This document shows, piece by piece, positions 1 to 11,928 of a stretch of 64,000 nucleotides of DNA. The stretch lies in the NCBI RefSeq assembly GCF_003590095.1, contig NC_039483.1, positions 17,236,001 through 17,300,000 of the forward strand, in the 5' to 3' direction. Source of the stretch: Trichoplusia ni. Its lineage: Eukaryota > Arthropoda > Insecta > Lepidoptera > Noctuidae. Within the stretch, counting starts at the first letter, position 1. Each line of letters opens with the position of its first letter. The notes beneath the pieces were generated by a model. That model did no database searches and was not told where the DNA came from. It worked only from the letters and a program-made list of their open reading frames with translations. Made by a program: the position numbers and the translations under genes.

Positions 1-568
1 TTTTGAATTCCCATTACATATTCATTGTGATTGTACTTCTAACGATCTTATCACAGATATTATTGATATGAAACTTTAATGTCTTACTCACCTTTAATAG
101 GTAAGTTTATTATAATAGGTCCTGTTAAGACCTGTTGAGAAAGTAGGTTTTTTAAGTCAAGATTTTCTTGTCCCAAATGTGTTTAATATATACGTATGAA
201 TATGCAGTACATCTATAGAAAAAATCACAAAGTGTCAATTAAAAATAACTTAACTTAAGTGTAATATACATTAACCGGCAAGTCATGAGGTTGCCTACAC
301 ACGATACACAACAAATTCGGTGTCTAAATAATCTATCTAGTGTACAAGATGTTTGAATGAATAAATCGTAGTGCGAGTACCACAAATATTGTCGAACTAA
401 GGTCTGCTGAAGTAGTTCTACATTAAAAAGAGATAGATCTATATATTGGTGTCCATCCATCTCTCACTGGAATCATGCTTCTAATGTCATCATGGTCAGA
501 AACTGTCAGAAAAACACTGAAATATCTTACTACTCGTATTTCCGTATGTACTTAAAATCAATACTGGC
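1..568. other. No gene seen
   Basis: AT-rich sequence with only a short chance ORF. I see no splice-consistent coding signal and no recognisable repeat. Confidence 0.5.
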
Positions 569-574
569 TTTATT
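569..574 (-). terminator. Poly(A) signal of the Gly/Tyr-rich protein gene
   Basis: AATAAA on the minus strand, about 20 bases after the TAG stop at 595-597. This implies a very short 3' UTR. Confidence 0.6.
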
Positions 575-594
575 GTCGTCCTATTTAAAATAAC

Positions 595-1829
595 CTACCA
601 CCAACCGCCGTAGCCATGGTGTCCGTAGTAGCCACCATAAGGCCAGTAGCCGTAGCCGTAGCTAGGCCAGCCCCAGCCGTAGCCGTAGCCGTAGGAGGGG
701 TAGTAGCCGTAGTGGCCTCCGTAGTGGCCCCCGTAGCCTCCCCAATGCCCACCCCAATGGGACGCTGCAGTTTTAAGGTCGTCTTTGTCAGCGGTTGCGA
801 GGTCGTCCTTTTCTTCTGCTTTGAAGGTTTCTACTGGCTTCTCTTCGGCTGGTGCTGCGAGTGCGAGCGCCAGGAGTAGGAAGATGGCGGCGGAGAAGAA
901 GGCAATCTGGAGAATTATGGAAATTTTAGTAAAAGTACGATCACTGTTCTTTCATTGTACTGTAAGGAAATAAAACACTTAGCATTTTGTGTAAATCGAT
1001 TACAAAAGAAGACTCTTGATTCAAAGACTGAAGACTCTAGGTTCAAATAATTTGCAAAATGATAGACAAACCCTTAAACAATAAAAAAACACGTAAAAAT
1101 ATTACTTTCAATTATAAAGGGTTATATTTCAGCAATAATATCTTGCTTACTTCTTTCAATGAAATAGTAGCCTTTACAAGTACTAACAGAGTATTGTATC
1201 TCAATCGTACACAATACCTGAAGGCACAATACTTGTCCCTACGACAATGCACTAAAACTTCATATCTCACAATCTTTTGTTAACAAGTTCCCACGGATAC
1301 GCACTAAACAGATAATTACTAACATATGCTAATAAACTGGTAATGATGTACCTACATCCAATTATCCATAGGTGATAAATTACAATCAAAGAGTCGTGAG
1401 TTTTAGTAGAGCAAAACAGTTGTGTGTAGATGCACTTAAATAATATTAAATAATAAAAGGTATGTAAAATAAGTTTTTATTAAATACTGTGTATAATTTA
1501 TGATAAATTTGTCTTCGTTAGATTCGGTAAATGAAAACTAAATTAATTACAACTAAAATCAGTCGGAACTTTTGAAAAAAATTATCGGCTAAATTAAGAA
1601 TCTAAATTATAGTAAGTATAGGTATATTGATACCAGGAGCCAATCAACTATGAAAATAACTGCAAACAAATTTAATTAACATTTAAAATATAAGGGATAT
1701 TCATATAAAGTGCCAAAAATTGCCAACCCTTAAATCTCCAAAACTAAATAACGTATTTATATTCGAACCACCTAATTAACCGCTAAACCACCACCAGAAT
1801 ACTTAAACCCCACTTACTTTGCAAGCCAT
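595..1829 (-). CDS. Small secreted Gly/Tyr-rich (cuticle-like) protein, 2 exons, 107 aa
   Basis: Coding exons are 1818-1829 (ATG plus three codons, MACK) and 595-906 (ends in TAG at 595-597). The intron has a GTAAGT donor directly below 1818 and a CTCCAG acceptor directly above 906, and is phase 0. The joined protein begins MACKIAFFSAAIFLLLALAL, a clear signal peptide with likely cleavage near residues 21-24. A short acidic Lys/Asp segment (about 25-49, with two KDDL motifs) follows, then a tail to residue 107 made almost wholly of Gly, Tyr, His and Trp (GGHYGGHYGYY, YGYGYGWGW) and ending GGWW. This resembles glycine-rich cuticular or eggshell-like structural proteins of Lepidoptera; the exact family is an inference from composition. 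An AATAAA poly(A) signal lies at 569-574 on the minus strand and a TATA box and initiator lie upstream. An intron that splits the signal peptide is usual for insect cuticle genes. The gene model is well supported; the function is less sure. Confidence 0.85.
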
Positions 1830-1857
1830 GGTGTTTGTCTGCTGGTGATACCACTGT

Positions 1858-1891
1858 ACTGACTGTGTCGCCCTACGCGCCGTTTTATATA
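1858..1891 (-). promoter_or_regulatory. TATA box and TCAGT initiator of the Gly/Tyr-rich protein gene
   Basis: On the minus strand a TATATAAAA motif lies at about 1883-1891. An arthropod-type initiator TCAGT lies at 1858-1862, some 25-30 bases downstream, and the ATG follows after about 30 more bases. Spacing and order fit a classical focused core promoter with a short 5' UTR. Confidence 0.7.
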
Positions 1892-3154
1892 TGAACAGTG
1901 TCCTAGCTACACGGATGGCTGCCACGCTATTGTGCTGCCAATGACCTTAGCTTGGGATTTGCGATTAACTGTCTGGGTGCTGTCCTATATTTGTTGGTAA
2001 ACGTCTTGAAGAATGGGGTATTGTTTCATGAAGGATTGAAGTTTTAGGGAAGTATCTAAAGTTCGATAAATTAAAAATGCTAAATTTGGAGATTCGATTT
2101 CTATCGTTTGGTGAAGGTCATATAGGCATGGGTAAAACAGGCACATGTAAGCACGTGAAAGTTAAATAATTTGTTTGTTGTGAGGCGTCTGACTATAATG
2201 ACATTCAATCAGTTGAAAAGGCTAAAAACGAGCTTTAAAGGTGCCTTTTTTGTATCGGAATTGAACTACTCGAAAATACAATGTAAACGAATCTAAACTC
2301 GATGGTGTATATTGGCGGAGCTCTCCAGCATCAGTTTAGCTCTATAACATATCATATGTAGTTATCTGGTTTGTAGTCAACATCGAAGCTCAATCAATTA
2401 TGTGTCCTATAAGAGTCATAAAATTTACGCTGATCACTGCACTTAACATTAGGTTTCATCCTGAATATTGTTTGCCTGTCTAATTACCATTTTTGATTCT
2501 TGCATTATTCATTTAAATATTTTGATTTCCTCTTATAAGCAAACAGCTCAATAAACGTGTCCCCATTTTCGTACTATGTTAATGAACTAAAACTGAGTTT
2601 TGTTATGGATTTTAATTAGGCTTCCTTTCATAAACGTTTTGTGAAATTTTCATCATTCTTTTATCAAAAAAATAATAATAATAAGAAAACTAGTTTCTAA
2701 TTCTTTTGAAAGGTCCTTAACACAGTCGTCAAAGGGCGTGCTGAATGCGGAAATATGGCAATCAATTGTTTATGTGTTATGCTTGATGATCTTAACTTAA
2801 TTATGTTTAAAAACTTTATTGTATTACGCACTCATTAGTAGGTACGCACATAATATAATGTCCAAGGGCGTAATAAAACAAATGTTTCTATGAAAACATG
2901 ATTGTGATAAACCGTAAAAAGAACTTAAATCCAAACGTCCGTTTGAAGAGGTCTTTTTTACAAGAAACAGAAAACTGTAGTGAAGAGTGTAGTTTCCGGA
3001 TGAAAAAATGTTAGTTATTTTTTTCTCAAGCAGCTTTCAACCATCATCAATCATCAGTCATTAATATGGTTACATCCCATTTCATACTTCATAGAGCAGT
3101 ATTATTGTTAAGCCCTCATCATCAGATGTTAAAAAATTGAAACACAAGGTTGAC

Positions 3155-3320
3155 AACCGATTCTTTCAAGTCTGCCAATTTTGAAAGCAGTCGCTTGTCT
3201 TCTGCTAGGTTCGAATCCCAATAGTTGCGAATACTAAATGACCCGTTAACCGATGGGCTATCGGGGCATTCCACAAGTATTTACATACCGTCTACAGTGA
3301 GTATTCGCTGCTCACTTGAG
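3155..3320 (+). repeat. Probable decayed tRNA-derived SINE
   Basis: A B-box-like GGTTCGAATCCC at about 3209-3220 sits in a block less AT-rich than its surroundings. The intact promoter pair of a SINE is not obvious, so the assignment is weak. Confidence 0.3.
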
Positions 3321-3661
3321 TGGAAAATTAACATTGATTGAATTGTTTATTTTTAAAACCATCATCTATTAATAAGGATGGTGTATATTAAACTTGGGAA
3401 CAAAATCCAAACAAAAGAACAAGAAAAAAATAAAGGAAAGTAAATAAATTAAAACACAATATTGTTACAATCATGACAACGGTCTTATGTTGTATTTGTT
3501 AATTACATAGCATTTTTATACAGACCGCATTGAACCCATTTTTTATTTCAAATTTAAATTAGATAGAATATAAAATTATATAGAAAAGGAAAAAATATTA
3601 TACTGGATGATAAAAACGAAGACACCCTAGTAGAAACAGAAGGGTTTAATAAGTTTCATAA

Positions 3662-3708
3662 AAAAAACATCGCTCATTTTGTAAATGACAAAATGAGCGA
3701 TGTTTTTT
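3662..3708. repeat. Perfect hairpin, 20-bp stem and 7-base loop
   Basis: The arms 3662-3681 and 3689-3708 are exact reverse complements (left arm AAAAAACATCGCTCATTTTG), separated by the loop TAAATGA. The stem is too short for a usual pre-miRNA. It could be a fold-back transposon remnant or an extruding palindrome. Confidence 0.8.
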
Positions 3709-5682
3709 ATACCTTCTTGTTGGAAAACTCAGTCCCCATCTTAGTTTACAAAAAACAGCATGAAATTATTAAACAACGTGAAGGACCACTGAAACGCGTG
3801 GAGCGTAAAATTAAAGGAAATTGAATTATACGCCAATGATGTGAGTAACTTATTACTTAGCTTAGTCATAAGTCATCAGTGGTTGTATATTTCGTAATGT
3901 TTGTGTTTCGCAGTCGCCAAGAGTACAATTTGTAAGACACAGCCGGTCAAAATCGGAAATATTTATACAGTAATAATGTCTACAATATTAGTATATCTAG
4001 AAGACAATTTAATTACAAACAAGATGCACTCCCTTTGCTAAAAATAACCAGAAAAACAATGATACAAATATAAGACGGTATAAAGAAGATAGTTAAATAA
4101 AAAATAACTTTCTAAAAGGAACCAGAATTATTCACTATTTTAATATTATTATTTCTTTGTAGATGATACAGTGAGTCTACATATCGTGTAACGTCATTTC
4201 CAGTACTCTTTTACTGGCAAATACGTTACTCCTTAACTAACCCTTTTTTGCATTTTTTCTCTATTAAATAATTTATTCGTCTCAACTATTTTTAGTAAAA
4301 AGTCTGAGGGATTCACTACATTTAATTAACGCCCTGGTACTGCTGCCGGATTACACGACAACCGACGTACTTAATAACTTCCCCACATCCAAAACACAAA
4401 TAAATCAACTTTACTAACAACTTCATTTTCGCCGTAATTCTGACCTTCATGGTAACTTGCAAAGGCTGGGAAGTTAAAACAAAAGAAATACATTCCACAT
4501 TCGAATTTCTATGCAATTGTCAAAATTATTTCTGTAAAACAATCTTTCATTTACGATTCACGAGGACGTTGATTATGTTGACTTAAATAAAGAAAGTCCC
4601 TTGGAAGGTAAAGATTAATGCTTATAATACTTTTCAAGGTTAGGTTAAGCTGAGAAATTTCCATTTCAAAAGCAAGATGGCACACTACCCTGCACATAGC
4701 TGCGTCTTGTTCACTTTGGAAGCATCCCTGCTTCTAAACCTCATACTCGTAGTACATTGATTCACGTTCATATTCACGAAGACAATTTTACAGATTTAAG
4801 TAAAAGGAGGAACTTCGAAAAATACGAGAAATCGTAATGGCGTTCATTTTATGATTGTAATAATTTACCATGTTTCGCAACATGATTGATGATATTTTTT
4901 TGAGTAAAAAAATTAAGTCTTATTAAATTTAATTTATAAAGTTTATACGGTCAGTATGACTGATGGGGTTTTTTACAAGACGTACTTAGGGCAGGGCCTA
5001 CTAATTATGATACTCATTATTAAGTACCTTCATTTGTTTTTAACGAGGGCCGTCCAGAAGATTATCGAATTGATTGTGTCTTTGTGACATCCAAAAGGTT
5101 GGTAATGTAATTATTTTCTGAAAATTTGGAAATGTTTCTGAGATGTAAGTTATGCGATTAAGTCTGAATGAAAAAATAAAACTGTAATTTTTAACCTGAA
5201 GGGCAAGTTGTCCTTATACTTAAGTAATTAATTATGTAGTTGGGGCCCACTTCAAGGTAACAAAATAAATTTTACTATTCATGAAAACTCTAAGGACGTA
5301 CAATACTCAAATGTAGAGCACAAGACAAAAAAGAGCCTTGTGTAAAATAAGTAATAATTTCCTTTAATAACATACGAATTGTCATGTTTCTAATGAGAAC
5401 GTAGGAAATACAGTAATTAGTGTGAAGTACCGCCGCAAAGTATTTCGAAATGTGAGGAACTTTGGGGGTCGAGCTATAAGCTAAAGCGGGCGCGGTAGCG
5501 ATTTCTTCCTGAAAAGATATATCTTTCTATAGCCTAGTGTCGCGAGGGTTGGTTTGAGTGGTTTGAGGTGTCCGGAAAAATGGACATAGAAATTTTCCAG
5601 GAAAAAGAGCTTAGAATATTAGTTAGAATATTTAGATAGAGCTAATACTTTAAACATCAAGTCATTTTTGTCCTTTTTGCCC

Positions 5683-5712
5683 TTTCTGCCTTAGTATATA
5701 CTAAGGCAGAAA
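5683..5712. repeat. 30-bp perfect palindrome
   Basis: The sequence from 5683 to 5712 equals its own reverse complement with no spacer. Its core is CCTTAGTATATACTAAGG and its outer parts are TTTCTG and CAGAAA. It may be the fused ends of a transposon or a dimeric protein-binding site; nothing nearby decides. Confidence 0.85.
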
Positions 5713-6322
5713 TCTTAAAAGAAAACCACAATCCAATAATTGTATTATCAAATTCAGACTACTGTTTGCCACTTTGATTTCTTGAGTATCACAATCTTCA
5801 TTGTTTTCCGCAGTGTCTTAATTAACTCACTGGTTATTAGTTACAAAAAGTGATGAATTCATACGCTAAGGCTAACTACAATACGTTGTTAAAAATGGCA
5901 TGGCGTATTCATAAGCCCGCGTACCGTTACAGTCTTAACGTTAGACCACACACACAAACGGACATTGTCACCATCAAACTAACCCCGTCCTTCCTTCCGC
6001 AGGCAGAGGTCGCTGCAATCATTACAACTCATTAAAACCTTGACCATTTATATAAAGGTACTCCTTGCTAATATAATGCTTGGATTAGGAACTCCTATTG
6101 TCTTGCAGAGCGCTTGCTTAAGAGGTAGCGGTGAGTTCTATCAATGTTTCCACCTAAATCGATTATTTTCATCTGTTAGGAGTATTGTAATCTGTGATAC
6201 TTTTATTTAACAATAGGTGAGCGGATTAAGCTTTGAATGTTCTTAAGTGTTCTTTGGTATTATATAATAATATGCACCTATTAACAGAAAGCAGAAATCT
6301 GATAGTGATGGCAAAAGTTTTG

Positions 6323-6344
6323 ATCATCATCATCATCATCATCA
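6323..6344. repeat. (ATC)n microsatellite
   Basis: About seven uninterrupted ATC units between AT-rich flanks. Confidence 0.9.
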
Positions 6345-6819
6345 AATATTGATCTGGACTATTGTCTAAAACCAGACGTTGTTTTTGTCTTCATTAATAC
6401 TTTGAGAACTTTCTGTTTGAGTTAACAAAATTGCCTTTTTATGATTTCTCAAAAAAATATGTTAGCTACTGGAAGTTTAGTTCTTATGGCACACACGCTA
6501 AAATAAATTCTAAATGATTATTACATAAAACATAATAAAGTTTAAAATAGAATTTTACATAAACACAAAGAAATTCTAGGACACATCCGCGATCGAGTTA
6601 GTGAACTTGAATACGATTGACGCTCATCAAACGTATTGCCGCATCACGAAAATCGTTGCCAATACACCGCTTGTTCTGCGAATATGCGATAAGGGGCTTA
6701 CCATCACCTCAAGTAAGACCACTGCAGTGTGGGAGCGGGACGGGGTATTACACAGAGTAAAGCAGTATCTCTCTTCCACACATGCAACTGATATAAATCA
6801 AGTTGTGATTGAAGGCTCG

Positions 6820-7017
6820 TGACTCAAAATGACTCACGTGTTTATGGTGACATGTATGCTAAACAAATTCTAGTACATCTGGCAACGTGTTCTTGTACAA
6901 AACAGTTTCTTTGCACGTAAATCTTTATTTTGTTTTCATTGATTCTTTTGTTTTCTTGATTGGCCATTGAGAAATTGTTGTGAGCACTCGTTGATGTATT
7001 TGTATTCAATTCACGTG
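6820..7017. promoter_or_regulatory. Candidate enhancer: paired AP-1 sites and two CACGTG E-boxes
   Basis: Two TGACTCA motifs lie at 6820-6826 and 6830-6836, the second overlapping a CACGTG at 6835-6840. A second CACGTG lies at 7012-7017. The surrounding 6.6-7.15 kb has more CpG than the neighbouring DNA. The motifs are seen directly; regulatory function is inferred. Confidence 0.25.
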
Positions 7018-7264
7018 AGTTTTGCGGCGGTAAAAGAAATGTGTTCAAGTTTTAGTGGTGTGAGAGTGTTATTTTATTCTGTTGATACTGTTAGATCATT
7101 CGGTCTCGGCTCGGTCAAGTTCACGAGCTTTTAAAGTAATTTTTTAAGTTGTTTTCCGTTTCGACTCGGCGAGAGAAAAGTAAAGTAGAAAGAATAGTTA
7201 TAAATGCCCAGTGTTTGGTCTAGTTAGCGAAAAAATTGCTCCTTTAGAATCTAGTCCATCCAAA

Positions 7265-7385
7265 GGTTGTCTGTAAAAGATCGCTTTTTGCGATAAGACC
7301 GCTCATTGTGGCACCATGTAACTTTTTATTTATATAAAATCCTGTACTTAGATGGTGTGCAATAAAGAATATTCTATCTATCTAA
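7265..7385 (+). repeat. 3' end of a lepidopteran-type non-LTR retrotransposon
   Basis: Contains AAAAGATCGCTTTTTGCGAT followed by AAGACCGC and, some 70 bases later, GTGCAATAAAGAATATT. This order (small hairpin, ...GACCGC..., TTGT..., GTGCAATAAAG) is familiar from abundant LINE 3' UTRs in moths and butterflies. No coding part remains. Confidence 0.55.
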
Positions 7386-7949
7386 GATCTAGAAATATTT
7401 TATCAACCAACCTAGTAGCAAAGATGGAAAACCCAACATGAAATGTCAAAAAAAACGTATCACATATCAATCAAGAAGAAACAAAACTAAGAACCTCACG
7501 AACCAAGGAGTTTTATCATAAATTTCCAATTTACAAGACTAGAACGTTCGGACAAAAGCCTCAACTCGCAACAATCTACTTCCAAAAACCCCCTATTGTT
7601 ATGAAAATGTTTCATAACGGGAACGAGTTGAAATGCATCAATTCTTTCGATTCTAATACTCTTCGCATCGATTCGATGGGTTTAATATCTGGCAGACATG
7701 TGCCAAAAACGTCACTGGTCTTGCGAATGCCGCACTTGGTGACGAGAAATGCTTTCGGAATATCAATGAGGTTTGGAGTTTTTGTACAGTAAAAACCAAT
7801 GCTTTGATGTTGACTATGTCTGATTTGTTCGATAAAAAAATTGTCGTGACTTGTGTAGGTCGAGAATCATATTATTGGACTTTGACTTGAATTTCTATTA
7901 TAGGAATTACGATTTGCTAAGTCCCATTTTTTTGTCCCCTGATCAATTA

Positions 7950-8110
7950 AAACCGAGCAATTGCTGCTGCTAATCTCACTACAAGCGACGTGTCGTTTGT
8001 TCGATCCCTACCGTAGGACAATCGTATGTGCCATCCACGAATGCTTGCCCCGAGACTAGGAATTTTGTACGTCATGTGACTTGAATGTTTGAGCAACCCC
8101 CCGCGAAGAA
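7950..8110 (+). repeat. tRNA-derived SINE fragment
   Basis: A GTTCGATCCC B box at about 7999-8008 is followed by a GC-richer tail containing CCACGAATGCTTGCCCCGAG. That tail resembles the tail of the other tRNA-like SINEs in this window. The A-box side is degraded. Confidence 0.5.
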
Positions 8111-9109
8111 AGATTTCTCAGTGGGAGTATCTGTAGTCATTTTTTAAAACAAGCATTAGTTAAAACAAACGTGGAATCCAAATCGCTCTACATATAGATA
8201 TTTGCACGTTACATTACATTATCACATACCATCAACATTTTGCGCAAGTATATCCCCGTTTTTACCTCTGACGTCACAGCGCAGAAGCCATTCATTCATA
8301 CACTCGTTCAACATTCAACTCGCGTACCGTTCTTGATGGAATGCCTTTTTTATTGTGAGAAGATTGTTTTTATTCCAATGTATTTAGCGGATATGTGATC
8401 CGTATAAGGAGAGGCTTCGGAGTATTATCGACACCTGTTTATGTATAACGGTCGTCTGTGACTTGACTTTATAGATATTAATTGGTCTTTAAAAATCGTT
8501 AATAAAGTTCATATTTGTTGTAGGAAAGGCTAAGGAATAAAGTCAAGTGTGAGTCGGACTTGCGACACCAATCGTTCCGTAATAACAGGACTACGGGAAA
8601 AAAATATGGAAGAACCCAATAAATTACCATAACAACTTTGTTTAACCTCATCTGTAAAAATTACAACTGAATGGATGGTTCATGGGAAACATCCTGGATT
8701 CAGACGAACATCCAGCTTCGCCTCGGTAATACTTTCCTGTTTTACTCCCTTAAAACATTTTACGAAACATATCTAATTTTGTTCCAAAATTTTTTTTGTA
8801 AGTAAAATGCAAACATAGTCGTTGCTCGTAAATTAACAATTGTTTATGACTTTATAGAATCAACTGATTCCAATATCTGAAATATCGATGTATGTGAGTA
8901 CCAAGATAATTTTAATCTAAATCTTTAACACAAAAAGATCGAAGAAGTATCTAATAGTTAAGTCACCATCAATAGATGGCCATGTCGAATGGTGAATCGA
9001 AATCGTTAGGTCATCGTCAATTGTTTTAGTGGCCGCGAAATCGATGTAAATAGTACATTATGTCTGGGTCTGTACATTGTGCAGGGTACTTGTGTAGGTA
9101 TAAAGGCCC

Positions 9110-9240
9110 TTAAAATCAAAATCATTCATCATTTATTCAAGTAAGCTACGGAGTGGACCTTTTTGAGCACCCCGTATCGCCCACCCTTCACTGCTTCCTA
9201 AGTTAAATCAAGGGGTGTGAACAAGAAACTGCGCAACAAA
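9110..9240. repeat. Decayed interspersed repeat
   Basis: The block ATCAAAATCATTC...TTCAAGTAAGCTACGGAGTG...CACCCCGTATCGCCCACCCTTC...AACAAGAAACTGCGCAAC is more GC-rich than its flanks and resembles a widespread lepidopteran repeat with a 'gcgcaagaaact' motif. Family not assigned. Confidence 0.35.
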
Positions 9241-9619
9241 ATGCACAGCATAACACAGCAGTGTAAAAAGTTATTGCATGGATATACATATATATAGTGT
9301 TTAAGGATGCTAAGGTACGACTTACAAATATACTTGGTAGGGGATTATGTCTAGCAGTGATAGAAATTATTCTTGTAGCGCTTAGTTCTAAATTAGGATG
9401 TATGTAGGAAACAGAAAAGCCGTACTACGCAGTTCCTAGCAGCGTCTCGCATACATGAAAGCAAAAGTCATGCTTTAAGAGGTAGACGCACTAAAGTACT
9501 ACGCATTTATGAAAAAGTTTGTGAATGTAACAAAAGAAACTCTGGGATAATAAATACAGGCCATCACAATAATATAAAATGTTCAATCTAGATTCTTATT
9601 CCTGTACAATCCTATAAAA

Positions 9620-9815
9620 TTTTTATAATAACTATCGTGAGACTGATTCATTATTGAATGATGTAACGGTTTACTCACGCGTATTTATCGGGGTAGCCCG
9701 ACTAGTTTCGGACCCAACCGGAGTCCTTAATCATGAGCAGACGCGGCGGGATCGCGAGTTCGACTCGCGATCCGCGATAAATACGCGTGAGTAAACCGTT
9801 ACATCATTCAATAAT
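9620..9815. mobile_element. Fold-back MITE with 41-bp perfect inverted arms
   Basis: The arms 9650-9690 and 9775-9815 are exact 41-base reverse complements (starting ATTATTGAATGATGTAACGG) around an 84-base GC-rich core that includes GGTAGCCCGACTAGTTTCGG and the small palindrome TCGCGAGTTCGACTCGCGA. A 13-base direct repeat AATCCTATAAAAT flanks it (9608-9620 and 9813-9825) and may be a target-site duplication. There is no coding capacity. Decayed relatives occur near 10.2 and 47.6 kb. Confidence 0.8.
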
Positions 9816-10159
9816 CCTATAAAATGTTTTGGAGCTAAGCCAACAGCAGATTCCCACAAGTGTGGTTTTGGTGAATTTATAGACTCCGTAATATTTACAA
9901 ATTACTTATACAATCTCTATAATTTTATTCGGAAGACCGGGCAATATATTATGACAACACTTTACAATCTTCGTGGTGTCTGGCATAACAATATCAAGAC
10001 TGCTATTTACTTCATTTCAAGAATTTAACAATTTCATTTATTTTATGGGGCTGCGTCCCAGCACTACGTTAGAATATAATGGAGTTCTATAAGATTATGT
10101 AATATGTAGAGACTTGGTATGTTAACGTACTTACATATAATATGATACTTAGGTTTATC

Positions 10160-10222
10160 TTCGCGTGTTATTGGGATCGCCTAACTAGTTTCGGTCGCAA
10201 CCGCAGTCTTAAATGATCCGAC
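10160..10222. mobile_element. Relic of the same fold-back MITE family
   Basis: Shares the core pattern CGCGT-TATT-GGG-T-GCC-ACTAGTTTCGG...CAACCG-AGTC with the 9.7-kb element but has many substitutions and has lost its arms. Confidence 0.55.
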
Positions 10223-11928
10223 TCAACTAAAGGAAATTAATATGCGTGTGTCAAAACCAAAATAAAATAATGTTATGTCGACATAGAACACGATTTTGGG
10301 GTCGTGATACCACTTACTTTAGTTTTGAATCTAAATATTGACTTAGAATCGATCTTTATTAAAACTTTATATTACCTTAAAAAGGTTCCTATTGGATTCC
10401 CAAAAGAGGAAAAGTAAGTGTCAAAATCAAAACTTCATCCAGATAATTAAGTCTTGCAGCACCGATATAACAAAAAACTCCCAATTATGTTTTTCCCATA
10501 TACAAAAAACTCTTATTAACTTTAATTTCACCCAAATATCTTCAAAAACCCAAAATCAGACCGAGTTTGCGCCACAATTGCGCGTCACCTTCGCTTGGCT
10601 GACCTGATTCTGATAATAACCGAGCTCACTAATAACCGTCGGTGACAAGACTTATCTAATGTCATAGTATCGGCGCTCCGACGCGTGGCGGCTGACCCAC
10701 TCGCGGTTATGTCATGCGTGTGGACACGTGACCTTGGGATTTGGAGACAGCTTGTTTGTATGTCTCCATAGAATTTATGGAATAAGTAGACGAACTAGGA
10801 AAAGTGTCTCTAAATTTCTGTAGATCTGAAACCGGTGCTGCAGTATCGCCAAAATCACTTATGAATCCAGTCTATCGTTTTTGGGTGTCAAATTATATAT
10901 CAATTAAATGATTGGCTTGTTCGAGACAAAGTAGAATACTCATTTTTGATGTGCTGAAAAGCAATATATTTATAAGTAGATAAGTTGATAGTTTTCCAAA
11001 CGAGTCGACGTTTCCTGACTGGCTACCCCGAGAAGAAAAAAGATACGACGAACCAAACTCAAATTTTGATTTGGTTTCTTGTCTCTTTAGCACTTAAGAC
11101 ATTTTAGTAATTTTTATTTATGGATCTTTGCTAATTGGGTGGAGATCAGCGCTGGCATTGCTGGTATTTAATCTTGCGTAATAAATCTGATCTATGTTTT
11201 TTGCAAAAAGATTTTTAATAGACTAATTAATATATCTAAGTATTATGTAGGTAATAAGAACGGTGGGTGTGGTACTTCAACAAAACAGTAATAGTTAGCT
11301 ACAATAGTCATTACGTGTGGGAACTAAGTTGGTATTAAACAATATTGTCTTACTGTTTGTGACAAGGGAATGTTTTTGTGTGAGCACATACTTACATGCA
11401 GAGTTTATGGCAACTGTATGGAGCTTAATTTTATAGTATCGTTAGATTAATAAATGTTATACAGTGTCTATGTTTGCATTGTTCTTAGATTATATCTGGG
11501 TCTTACTAATTGATAGAAGGAGACATGCCTTTGCATGGAATTTAGAAGTCACGTGGACGAAATGAGAAATGGAAGTAAAAAAAGACGAGTGTATTTTACA
11601 AAAATAAATAAAATGGTTTGAACTTAAAATTAACTTTTGAGTGATGTACAGAGCCTTTGTACTTTTATTATTGTGTTTTGTATCATTTTTAGGTAAGTGG
11701 ACAGTTCTTAAGGAGTGCACCAGCTCTGAAAAAAATACGGTTTCGATTTTCAACAAGATGAAAATCTTCATTTTTTCAGCGTGTTGATTTAGCGGTCATA
11801 AATTTCTTAACATGACAATCTGATACTGTGTCGATGAAAGAACGAAATAATGCTTTAGCGCCTTTAGCTCAAAAACTCTATCCTAATAATCTCTACTATT
11901 TACAAGCTAAGTTGACTAGCGCCATCTA

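Larger units (their letters stand above)
1900..11660. other. Intergenic region rich in decayed repeats
   Basis: Nearly 10 kb between two minus-strand small-protein genes. No ORF has a signal peptide, conserved motif or matching splice sites. The recognisable content is a hairpin near 3.68 kb, a palindrome near 5.70 kb, a CAT/ATC microsatellite near 6.33 kb, SINE and LINE fragments near 3.2, 7.3, 8.0 and 9.2 kb, and a fold-back element near 9.7 kb with a relic near 10.2 kb. A TATATAAA near 6050 has no convincing gene on either side. Confidence 0.5.

Noticed and set aside
616..879. Plus-strand ORF rich in Val/Ala
   Set aside because: It is the antisense shadow of the minus-strand Gly/Tyr-rich exon 595-906, which has a signal peptide, splice acceptor and poly(A) signal.
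5850..6060. Possible small gene next to a TATATAAA at about 6050
   Set aside because: The short frames on both strands lack signal peptide, splice pairing or motif, and the TATA word is expected by chance in AT-rich DNA.
6601..6822. Plus-strand ORF of 73 codons in a CpG-richer block
   Set aside because: No recognisable motif, initiation context or splice partner.
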